From: JAWVFK01 sp033856175
GTDB lineage: Bacteria > Actinomycetota > Thermoleophilia > Solirubrobacterales > 70-9
Assembly: GCA_033856175.1 (NCBI GenBank)
Contig: JAWVFK010000014.1
Span: forward strand, 70,451-134,450
Direction: 5' to 3'
Length of the DNA: 64,000 bases
Shown here: positions 50,604 through 59,462 of the stretch, one piece after another
Layout of the letters: each line of letters begins with the position of its first letter
How positions within the stretch are numbered: position 1 is the first letter of the stretch
Made by a program: the position numbers and the translations under genes
Notes under the pieces: generated by a model
Told to the model about the DNA's origin: nothing
The model's input: only the letters and a program-made list of their open reading frames with translations
Databases searched by the model: none

Positions 50604-51676
50604 GCGGCGCCCGGCCGACGATCGCCCTGCTCCCGGGAGACGGCATCGGCCCCGAGATCGCCGCCGCCGCCCGCACCCTGCTCGAGGCGCTGGGCGAGTT
50701 CAGCTTCGAGGAACAGCCGATCGGCGGCGCGTCGATCGACAAGCACGGCGTCGCCCTGACAGACGGGGTGCTCGAAGCCTGCCGCCAGGTCGATGCCGTG
50801 CTGCTGGCGGCGGTCGGCGGGCCAAAGTGGGACACCACCGATCCCGCGGCGCCGAGGCCCGAGCAGGGACTGCTCGGGCTGCGAAAGGGACTGGGCCTCT
50901 ACGCCAACCTGCGCCCCGTGCGCCCGAGCCGCTCGCTGCTCGGCGCCAGCCCGCTGCGCGAGGAGCGCATCGCCGGCACCGATCTGCTCGTCGTTCGCGA
51001 GCTCACCGGGGGGATCTACTTCGGCGACAGCGGCCGCGACGGTGACCGCGCCCACGACACCTGCGAGTACTCGGTCGAGGAGATCGAGCGGATCGCCCGG
51101 GTCGCCTTCGAGGCCGCCCGCAGCCGCAGCGCCGGCGTGGACGGCGCGGCGCCCAGGGTGACGTCCGTCGACAAGGCAAACGTCCTCGAGACCTCACGGC
51201 TCTGGCGCGAGACTGTGATCGGCGTCGCCGCCGGCTACGACGACGTCGAGCTCGATCACATGCTGGTCGACAACGCGGCGATGCAGCTCGTCAGCGAGCC
51301 CCGCCGCTTCGACGTGATCCTGACCGAGAACATGTTCGGCGACATCCTCAGCGACGAGGCGGCGATGATCACCGGCTCGCTGGGGATGCTGCCCTCCGCC
51401 AGCCTCGGCGCCGCTGGCCCCGGCCTGTTCGAGCCGGTCCACGGCTCGGCCCCCGACATCGCCGGTCAGGGCATCGCCAATCCGCTGGCGACCTTTCTCT
51501 CCGTGGCGATGCTGCTGCGACACGGCCTCGGCCGGGGCGAGGACGCTGCCCGCGTGGAGTGCGCCGTCGACGGCGCGCTCGAGCGGGGCCTGCGCACCGC
51601 GGACATCGCCGCCGACGGCGCCGAGGCGGTGGGGACCGCGGCGATGACCGACGCGGTCCTGGCCGGTCTCTCGTGA
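50600..51676 (+). CDS. leuB: 3-Isopropylmalate dehydrogenase
   Basis: 358 residues from GTG (GTGA overlap). Oxidative decarboxylation to 2-ketoisocaproate. Signatures: IALLPGDGIGPEIAAAARTL, AVGGPKWD, GLLGLRKGLGLYANLRPVRP, VVRELTGGIYFGD, VTSVDKANVLETSRLWRETV, ENMFGDILSDEAAMITGSLG and LFEPVHGSAPDIAGQGIANP. Last gene of the tight regulator-leuC-leuD-methyltransferase-dehydrogenase-leuB chain; a 91-base gap with its own promoter-like box follows. Confidence 0.95.
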   Translation: MSGARPTIALLPGDGIGPEIAAAARTLLEALGEFSFEEQPIGGASIDKHGVALTDGVLEACRQVDAVLLAAVGGPKWDTTDPAAPRPEQGLLGLRKGLGLYANLRPVRPSRSLLGASPLREERIAGTDLLVVRELTGGIYFGDSGRDGDRAHDTCEYSVEEIERIARVAFEAARSRSAGVDGAAPRVTSVDKANVLETSRLWRETVIGVAAGYDDVELDHMLVDNAAMQLVSEPRRFDVILTENMFGDILSDEAAMITGSLGMLPSASLGAAGPGLFEPVHGSAPDIAGQGIANPLATFLSVAMLLRHGLGRGEDAARVECAVDGALERGLRTADIAADGAEAVGTAAMTDAVLAGLS

Positions 51677-51728
51677 GCGCGGCGGTGAAGGCTGCGGCCC
51701 AGCCCGAATCGGGCCTCGCGCCATCCGG

Positions 51729-51734
51729 CATACT
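51729..51734 (+). promoter_or_regulatory. Putative -10 box (CATACT) before ilvE
   Basis: It lies 33 bases upstream of the ilvE GTG, which here has a proper ribosome site (GGAAGGAAGAG), unlike the leaderless genes. ilvE-cimA may therefore be transcribed independently of the leu operon. Confidence 0.4.
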
Positions 51735-51767
51735 TCTCGCCAGCGCAGTGCGATCGGAAGGAAGAGC

Positions 51768-52739
51768 GTGGAAAAAGCCGAGCTGATCTGGATGAACGGC
51801 GAGTTCGTGGCCTGGGAAGAGGCCAACGTCCACGTGCTGACGCACGGGCTCCATTACGGCAGCGGCGTCTTCGAGGGAATTCGCGCCTACGCGACCGACC
51901 AAGGCACCGCGGTCTTCCGCCACGCCGACCATCTGCGGCGGCTCGAGGAGTCGGCGCGGCTCTACGCGCTCGACCTGCCGCATCCGATCGAGGAGCTGCG
52001 TCAGGCGACGCACGAGCTGATCCGCCGCAACGGCCTCGACAGCTGCTACATCCGGCCGATCGTCTTCCGCGGTGCCGGCGAGATGGGCCTCTACGCCCCG
52101 ACCGCGCCGGTCGAGGCGGCGATCGCCGTCTGGCCCTGGGGCGCCTACCTCGGCGAGGACGGCAAGAAGCACGGCATCCGGGCAAAGGTCTCGTCCTGGC
52201 GGCGGATCTCGCCCGACGGCCTGATCCCGCACGCCAAGGCATCGGGCCAGTACCTGAACTCGATCCTCGCCAAGACCGAGACCGCGAAGGCCGGCTATGA
52301 CGAGGCGATCCTGCTCGACGCCCGCGGCTTCGTCTGCGAGGGATCGGGCGAGAACATCTTCGTCGTCCGCGAGGGCAAGCTGGTGACGCCGCCGCACACG
52401 GCCTCGATCCTCGACGGCGTCACCCGCAAGTCGGTGATCCAGATCGCCACCGATCTCGGCTACGAGGTCGTCGAGCGCGACCTCGCCCGCGCCGAGCTCT
52501 ATCTCGCCGAGGAGGTCTTCCTGACCGGGACGGCCGCCGAGCTGGTGCCGGTTCGCGAGATCGACGACCACCCGCTCGGCGAGCCGGGAGAGATCACCCG
52601 CCACGTCCAGTCCAAGTTCGACGATGTCATCTGCGGCCGCGCCGACGAGTACCGCGAGTGGCTCGACTTCGTCGAGCGCCCGCAGGACGCATCCCAGGGC
52701 TCGGCCGTCGAGTCGCCGGCCGGTAAGGTCAGCAGCTGA
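51768..52739 (+). CDS. ilvE: Branched-chain amino acid aminotransferase
   Basis: 323 residues from GTG. Fold-type IV PLP enzyme for the last step to Val, Leu and Ile. Text: ELIWMNGEFVAWEEANVHVL, HYGSGVFEGIRAY, CYIRPIVFRGAGEMGLYAP, HAKASGQYLNSILAKTETAK with the PLP lysine, EAILLDARGFVCEGSGENIF and FLTGTAAELVPVREID. The C-terminus carries a 20-residue polar tail. Its TGA overlaps a possible short leader ORF before cimA. Confidence 0.95.
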   Translation: MEKAELIWMNGEFVAWEEANVHVLTHGLHYGSGVFEGIRAYATDQGTAVFRHADHLRRLEESARLYALDLPHPIEELRQATHELIRRNGLDSCYIRPIVFRGAGEMGLYAPTAPVEAAIAVWPWGAYLGEDGKKHGIRAKVSSWRRISPDGLIPHAKASGQYLNSILAKTETAKAGYDEAILLDARGFVCEGSGENIFVVREGKLVTPPHTASILDGVTRKSVIQIATDLGYEVVERDLARAELYLAEEVFLTGTAAELVPVREIDDHPLGEPGEITRHVQSKFDDVICGRADEYREWLDFVERPQDASQGSAVESPAGKVSS

Positions 52740-52792
52740 TGATGTTGCGCCTGCAGGCAATCGAGCGAATTAGCAGCGCCGACGAGCTCTAG
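52739..52792 (+). CDS. Possible short leader peptide before cimA (weak)
   Basis: Seventeen residues, MMLRLQAIERISSADEL, with three Leu and two Ile, starting in an ATGA overlap with the ilvE stop and ending with a CGAGC/GCTCG stem (about 52782-52797). The isoleucine pathway enzyme follows 87 bases later. The Ile/Leu content is suggestive but not striking, and no structure against the cimA ribosome site was found. It may simply be chance. Confidence 0.25.
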   Translation: MMLRLQAIERISSADEL

Positions 52793-52878
52793 GGCTCGCG
52801 GCAGCGCACGCTCGCATTCCCTGAGAAAGGCCCGGCACGGTCCATACGACCGGCCGGCAGGCAAAGGAAGGCATCGAA

Positions 52879-54488
<1,610 letters not shown>

Positions 54489-54492
<4 letters not shown>

Positions 54493-55610
54493 GCGAGCAG
54501 ATCCCGCTCGCCCGGCCGGAACTCGGCGAGCGCGAGGAGGCGCTGGTGCTCGAAGCGATCCGCTCCGGCCGGCTCTCGATCGGCCCGCTGACCGAACGCT
54601 TCGAGCGCGACTTCGCGGCCTGGATCGGCGTCGAGGAGGCGGTCGCCGTCTCGAGCGGAACCGCGGCGCTGCATCTGGGGGTCCGCGCGGTCGGCTGGGG
54701 CTCCGGCGATGCCGTTCTCACCAGCCCCCTGAGCTTCGTCGCCTCGGCGAACTGCCTGCTCTACGAGGGCGCCGAGCCGCGCTTCTGCGACATCGACCCG
54801 GTCACGCTCAACATCGACCCCGAAGCCGCGGCGGCGGCAATCGACGGTGCGGCCGGCCTGCTGCCGGTCCACATCTTCGGCTACCCGGCTGACACGCTCG
54901 CGCTCGAGGCCCTCGCCGGCGGCCGCGGGATCCCGATCCTCGAGGACGCCTGCCAGGCGATCGGAGCCATCCACGCCGACGGCCGTTACGTCGGCTCGCG
55001 CGGCAACCCGACCGCCTTCGCCTTCTACGCCAACAAGCAGCTGACGACGGCGGAGGGGGGCATGCTGGTCACGGCCGCCGGCGCGGCGGCCCAGGCGGCC
55101 CGCAGCGAGCGCAACCAGGGGCGCTCGCCGAGCATGGAGGTCATGGAGCACGTTCGCCTCGGCTTCAACTACCGGATCAACGAGCTCGAGGCGGCGCTCG
55201 GCGTGGCCCAGCTCGAGCGGATCGACGACACCCTGGTCAGGCGAGCCGCGGTCGCCGCTGCCTACCAGCAGCGCCTGGCGGAGGTCGAGGGCCTGACCCT
55301 GCCCTGCCCGGACCGTGGCGGCGAGCGCCGCAGCTGGTTCGTCTACGTCGTCCAGCTGCCCGAGGACGCCGACCGCGAGGCGGTCATCGCCGGGCTAGCC
55401 GCCGCCGGCATCGCAGCAAAGCCGTACCTGCCGTGCATCCACCTGCAGCCGTACTACCGCGAGCGCTTCGGCTTCCGCGGCGGCGAGTTCCCGGTCGCCG
55501 AGTCGGTCGCCGCTCGCTCGCTGGCGCTGCCGTTCTTCACCGCGATGACCGGCTCCGAGGTCGACCGCGTCTGCGAAGCGCTGCGCGCTCAGCTTGGCGT
55601 CGCGCCCTAG
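54489..55610 (+). CDS. DegT/DnrJ/EryC1/StrS aminotransferase
   Basis: 373 residues from GTG. Sugar-aminotransferase family: IPLARPELGEREEALVLEAI, AVSSGTAALHLGVRAVGWGS, VLTSPLSFVASANCLLYEGA, ILEDACQAIGAIHADGRYVG, FAFYANKQLTTAEGGMLVTA with the PLP lysine, LGFNYRINELEAALGVAQLE and KPYLPCIHLQPYYRERFGF. Such enzymes aminate UDP-keto-sugars for envelope glycans. It is translationally coupled to cimA, an odd partner; no other sugar-nucleotide gene is beside it. Its stop overlaps the convergent next gene by 4 bases (CTAG). Confidence 0.9.
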
Positions 55611-56380
55611 CGGTCGCCGCGCGGGCGCTGCCAGATCCGCAGGATCTCCGTCGACGGCGTTCGCTGCGGTGCGCGGATGCCGCCGGTCGAGGGGGTCGGC
55701 GGCGGCATCGGCAGCCGTTCGACATCGAGCGGCGGCGGGCCGGGGGTGGGGTGGTGACCACCGGTCGTGCCGATCGTCGGCGTCAGCTGCGGGTCGGCCA
55801 GCTCGCCGGCGATGCCACCGGTGCCTGAGTCTGCGAGATCTGTTGTTTCGCGCTCACGCCAGGCGGCGAAGTCCTCGCTGAGCTTGAGGATCGCCCGCGA
55901 GGCGAGCTCGAGCAGGTTGCCCTGCGGCGGCAGCTGCACCTGGGCCGACGTGCCCCGGGCGACGATGACGCCGTCGCCGCGCTCGCCACCCAGCGGTCGC
56001 AGGTGGCGCGCGGTCTCCCGTGCGACGCGGTAGTCGAGCGGGTGGCGCTCGACCAGGTCGGCAAGCTCGCCGGCATCGAAGCCCTCCAGCTCGGCGAGAC
56101 GATCGCGGCCGACGCCGGCGATCTCGGCGACGATCGCCAGCAGCCAGCTGCGCGCCGCCGTGCGGCCGTCGTTGGGGAACTCGCCGGCGCGCTCTATCGC
56201 CGCCAGGACGACGCGGCGCAGCGCCTCGGCCGAGTCGTAGGCGTTGGGAAAGAGCTTGAGCAGGGCGCCGTAGATCGTCTCGGCGTAGGCGGCGAAGAAG
56301 AGGTCCGCCGCCTCAGCGTCACCGCGGGCGACCGCCTCCAGCAGCAGCGAGTCGCGCAGCCTGTTCTCGATCCACGGCAT
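55607..56380 (-). CDS. Sigma-70 region 2-like protein lacking region 4
   Basis: 257 residues. Residues 1-80 look like the region 2 helices of an ECF sigma factor (LLLEAVARGDAEAADLFFAA, YAETIYGALLKLFPNAYDSA, FPNDGRTAARSWLLAIVAEI). The helix-turn-helix of region 4 is not recognisable. Instead there is a helix-rich stretch (FDAGELADLVERHPLDYRVA), a segment VIVARGTSAQVQLPPQGNLL and a Pro/Thr-rich tail (TPTIGTTGGHHPTPGPPPL). It could be a degenerate sigma factor or a regulator that kept only the core-binding fold. Low certainty on function, good certainty on being coding. Confidence 0.6.
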   Translation of the reverse strand: MPWIENRLRDSLLLEAVARGDAEAADLFFAAYAETIYGALLKLFPNAYDSAEALRRVVLAAIERAGEFPNDGRTAARSWLLAIVAEIAGVGRDRLAELEGFDAGELADLVERHPLDYRVARETARHLRPLGGERGDGVIVARGTSAQVQLPPQGNLLELASRAILKLSEDFAAWRERETTDLADSGTGGIAGELADPQLTPTIGTTGGHHPTPGPPPLDVERLPMPPPTPSTGGIRAPQRTPSTEILRIWQRPRGDR

Positions 56381-56456
56381 GGCGGTCTCTTCCGCCGTCG
56401 CGCCCCCATACCTGCCGCGGGCACGGATCTGCCGCCCAGCCCGATGGCCCGGTCGG

Positions 56457-57434
56457 TCAGACCTTGCCGGTCTCGAGCATCCAGCGAACCGTGAGCTTGA
56501 CGCCCTCCTGCCAGGGCGTCGGCGCGAAGCCGAGCTCGGCCTGGGCCTTGGACGAGTCGGCGCGCGCCTGCCAGCTGAGGAACTCGAGCTGCCCGCGGGG
56601 CAGGATCGGCGGCCGGCGAATGACCTTCGAGATTGCCTCGCCGGCGCCGGCCATCGCCCGGGCGATCGGCATCGGGATCGACGGCGGCACGAAGCCGCGG
56701 CCCGCCTCCTCGACGGCGACGCGGCAGAGGTCGCGAATCGTCGCGTAGCCGTCGGCGAGGATGTAGCGCTCGCCGGCGCGGCCCCGGTCGAAGGCGGCGA
56801 GATGGCCGGCGGCGACGTCATCGACATAAGCGGTGGTCAGTCCTCCCGGCGGACAGGCCGGAAGCCGCCGCCGGATCGCGTCGCGCAGCGCGTCGTCCAG
56901 GCCCGCCGGAGCCCAGGGGCCGGGGCCATAGACGGTCGCCGGGTTGACGATGACGAGATCGAGGCCGCCGCTGGCCGCCGCGACGACGAGCTCCTCGGCG
57001 TGCTGCTTCGAGCGCTCATAGGCGGTGGCCTTCGGGTAGTCGGCGACGCGGCTCTCGACGACGGTGCCGCCGCGCTCGGCGTGGAAGACGTCGAAGGTCG
57101 AGGTGTGGACCACCCGGCCGGCGCCGGCGGCCAGCGCCGCCCTGACGACGCTTGCGGCGCCCTCGGCGTTGACGCGGTCGAACTCGCCGGGGTCGCCGAC
57201 CCATTGCTCGAAGATCCCCATGCAGTTGAAGACGCCGTCGACGCCCTCCGCGGCGGCGGCGATCGAGCCCGGATCGGTGACGTCGCCCTGGCTGAGCTCA
57301 ATGCCCGCGGGCAGCTGCTCGCGGGCCGTCGCCACGTCTCGGACCAGGGCGATGACCTCGTCGCCGCGGGCGGCGAGCTGGAGGGCGACGGCGTTACCGA
57401 TCTTGCCGGTCGCGCCGGTGACGAGGAACCGCAT
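56457..57434 (-). CDS. NAD-dependent epimerase/dehydratase (extended SDR, dihydroflavonol-reductase-like)
   Basis: 325 residues. Nucleotide site MRFLVTGATGKIGNAVALQL (GxxGxxG), FNCMGIFEQWVGDPGEFDRV, VVHTSTFDVFHAE, active-site YERSKQHAEELVVAA (YxxxK) and VIVNPATVYGPGPWAP. C-terminal text RRPPILPRGQLEFLSWQARA, DSSKAQAELGFAPTPWQEGV is typical of the hopanoid-associated/dihydroflavonol-reductase group. Substrate unknown. Divergent from argH with 30 bases between starts; an in-frame start at 58604 lies inside argH and is rejected. Confidence 0.88.
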   Translation of the reverse strand: MRFLVTGATGKIGNAVALQLAARGDEVIALVRDVATAREQLPAGIELSQGDVTDPGSIAAAAEGVDGVFNCMGIFEQWVGDPGEFDRVNAEGAASVVRAALAAGAGRVVHTSTFDVFHAERGGTVVESRVADYPKATAYERSKQHAEELVVAAASGGLDLVIVNPATVYGPGPWAPAGLDDALRDAIRRRLPACPPGGLTTAYVDDVAAGHLAAFDRGRAGERYILADGYATIRDLCRVAVEEAGRGFVPPSIPMPIARAMAGAGEAISKVIRRPPILPRGQLEFLSWQARADSSKAQAELGFAPTPWQEGVKLTVRWMLETGKV

Positions 57435-57464
57435 CAAGCGAACCCTAAACTGGCGAGCCCCGCC

Positions 57465-58835
57465 ATGTCCCGCTTCCGCGACCCCCCAGACCCGCTGTTC
57501 AAGCGGATGAACGATTCGATCGGCTTCGATTGGCGCCTGGCCCCCTACGACGTCGACCAGTCGCGAGCCCACGCCAGCGCGCTCGCCACGCTCGGTGTCC
57601 TCGATGCCGAGGAGCTCGAGCAGATTGTCTCGGGGCTCGACTCGATCGCCGGCGAGCTCGAGCGCGAGGAGTTCCGGATCGAGCCGGTCGACGAGGACGT
57701 CCACATGGCGATCGAGCGGCGGCTGACCGAGATCGCCGGCCCGGTCGGGGGCAAGCTGCACACCGGCCGCTCCCGCAACGACCAGGTCGCCACCGACGTC
57801 TCGATGTTCGTTCGCGCTCACTCCCTGACCGCGATCGAGCTGATCGGCGAGCTGATGGGCCGCCTGCTCGAGCTTGCCGAGCGCCATCGCGACTGGCCGA
57901 TGCCCGGCTACACGCACCTTCAGCGGGCCCAGCCGATCTACCTCGGCCACCACCTGCTCGCCCATTTCTGGATGCTTCGCCGCGACAGCGAGCGCTTCCG
58001 TGCCGCGCTGGCGGCGGCCGGCGAGCTGCCGCTGGGCTCTGGCGCCCTCGCCGGGGTCAACTGGGAGCTCGACCGCGAGGCGATCGCGGCGTCGCTCGGA
58101 TTCGAGCGGCTGGCCAGCAACTCGCTCGACGCCGTCTCCAACCGCGACTTCGTCCTCGACTACCTCTACGCCGCCGCTGTTTGCGGCACCCACCTCTCGC
58201 GGCTCGGCCAGGAGATCGTCCTCTGGTCGAGCCAGGAGTTCGGCTTCTGCGAGGTCGCCGACGCCTTCTCCTCGGGCTCCAGCATCATGCCCCAGAAGAA
58301 GAACCCCGACGCTGCCGAGCTGCTGCGCGCCAAGGCGCCGCGGATCTCCTCGCGCCTCGGCTCGCTGCTCGGCTCGCTGCACGCTCTGCCGCTCGGCTAC
58401 AGCAAGGACATGCAGGAGGACAAGGAGGCGCTCTTCGACGCCGCCGACACGATCCAGCTCTGCCTCGCCGCCGCCGCCGGGATGCTCGGCGGCATCGAGT
58501 TCGACCGCGAGGCGCTCACCGCCGCCGCCGCCGACGAGTTTCCCGCTGCGACCGACGTCGCCGACATGCTGGTGCGCAGGGGGGTCCCGTTTCGCGAGGC
58601 CCACGGCATCGTCGCCTCGATCGTCCGCCGCGCGCTCGCCGAAGGCAGGAAGCTCTCGGACCTCGGCGACGAGGAGCTCGAGGGGCTCCCGCCGGAGCTT
58701 GGCGACGAGTATCGCCGGCTGCTCGAGGGCCAGGGCTGGATCGACTCGAAGGTCTCAGGCCCGGGGACCTCAGCGGTGAGGCTGGCCGAGCAGCTCGAAG
58801 CGGCGACCGAAGCCCTCCGCGAGCTGGAGGCATGA
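57465..58835 (+). CDS. argH: Argininosuccinate lyase
   Basis: 456 residues. Last step of arginine synthesis. Fumarase-superfamily signatures: GGKLHTGRSRNDQVATD, PMPGYTHLQRAQPIYLGHHL with the catalytic His, SNSLDAVSNRDFVLDYLYAA and GSSIMPQKKNPDAAELLRAK. TAAACT at 57446-57451 is the nearest -10-like box. No other arg gene is in the window. Overlaps the glycosylase gene (ATGA). Confidence 0.95.
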   Translation: MSRFRDPPDPLFKRMNDSIGFDWRLAPYDVDQSRAHASALATLGVLDAEELEQIVSGLDSIAGELEREEFRIEPVDEDVHMAIERRLTEIAGPVGGKLHTGRSRNDQVATDVSMFVRAHSLTAIELIGELMGRLLELAERHRDWPMPGYTHLQRAQPIYLGHHLLAHFWMLRRDSERFRAALAAAGELPLGSGALAGVNWELDREAIAASLGFERLASNSLDAVSNRDFVLDYLYAAAVCGTHLSRLGQEIVLWSSQEFGFCEVADAFSSGSSIMPQKKNPDAAELLRAKAPRISSRLGSLLGSLHALPLGYSKDMQEDKEALFDAADTIQLCLAAAAGMLGGIEFDREALTAAAADEFPAATDVADMLVRRGVPFREAHGIVASIVRRALAEGRKLSDLGDEELEGLPPELGDEYRRLLEGQGWIDSKVSGPGTSAVRLAEQLEAATEALRELEA

Positions 58836-59455
58836 GCGGCACCCCGAGTGCGGCCACGAGCGCTGCCGGCCCTGCGCTCGGGCCTGCGCTTGGCCCTGAG
58901 TTCTTTCGCCGCTCGGTCCATCGCGTCGCCCCCGACCTGATCGGCGCCACCCTGCTCGTCGGCGGCGTCGGCGGCGTCATCGTCGAGACCGAGAGCTACG
59001 ACGGCGACGACCCCGCCTGTCACGGCTACGGCGGCCCAACCGAGCGCAACGCGACGATCTTCGGCCCGGCGGGACGTGCCTACGTCTACCTGTCTTACGG
59101 GATCCACTGCCTGCTCAACTTCGTCTGCGAGCGCGAGGGCCGTGCCGCCGCGGTGCTGATCCGTGCCCTCGAGCCCGCCGCCGGGATCGAGGCGATGCGC
59201 GCCCGCCGCTGCCGCGAGCCGCTGCCGGAGCTCTGCTCGGGCCCCGGCAAGCTCGGCGAGGCCCTGGACATCGGCCTCGACCTCGACGGCGCAAGCCTCT
59301 TCGAGCCTCCGTTCGAGCTGTACGAAAGACCCGGAGGGCTCGAGATAGAGGTTGCCAGCGGCCCTCGCATCGGCATCTCCAAAGCCACCGAGCGCCCCTG
59401 GCGCTACTGCGCCGTCGGCACGCCGCACCTGTCGCGGCCGCTCGTGACGGGCTGA
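58832..59455 (+). CDS. mpg: 3-Methyladenine DNA glycosylase (AAG/MPG family)
   Basis: 207 residues. Removes alkylated purines. Family text: FFRRSVHRVAPDLIGATLLV, VIVETESYDGDDPACHGYGG with the catalytic Glu, IFGPAGRAYVYLSYGIHCLL, LIRALEPAAGIEAMRARR, LCSGPGKLGEALDIGLDLDG. The N-terminal 20 residues are Ala/Gly/Pro repeats (GPALGPALGPE). Coupled to argH by a 4-base overlap; the downstream penicillin-binding protein gene is convergent 7 bases away. Confidence 0.92.
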   Translation: MSGTPSAATSAAGPALGPALGPEFFRRSVHRVAPDLIGATLLVGGVGGVIVETESYDGDDPACHGYGGPTERNATIFGPAGRAYVYLSYGIHCLLNFVCEREGRAAAVLIRALEPAAGIEAMRARRCREPLPELCSGPGKLGEALDIGLDLDGASLFEPPFELYERPGGLEIEVASGPRIGISKATERPWRYCAVGTPHLSRPLVTG

Positions 59456-59462
59456 GCTGAAT

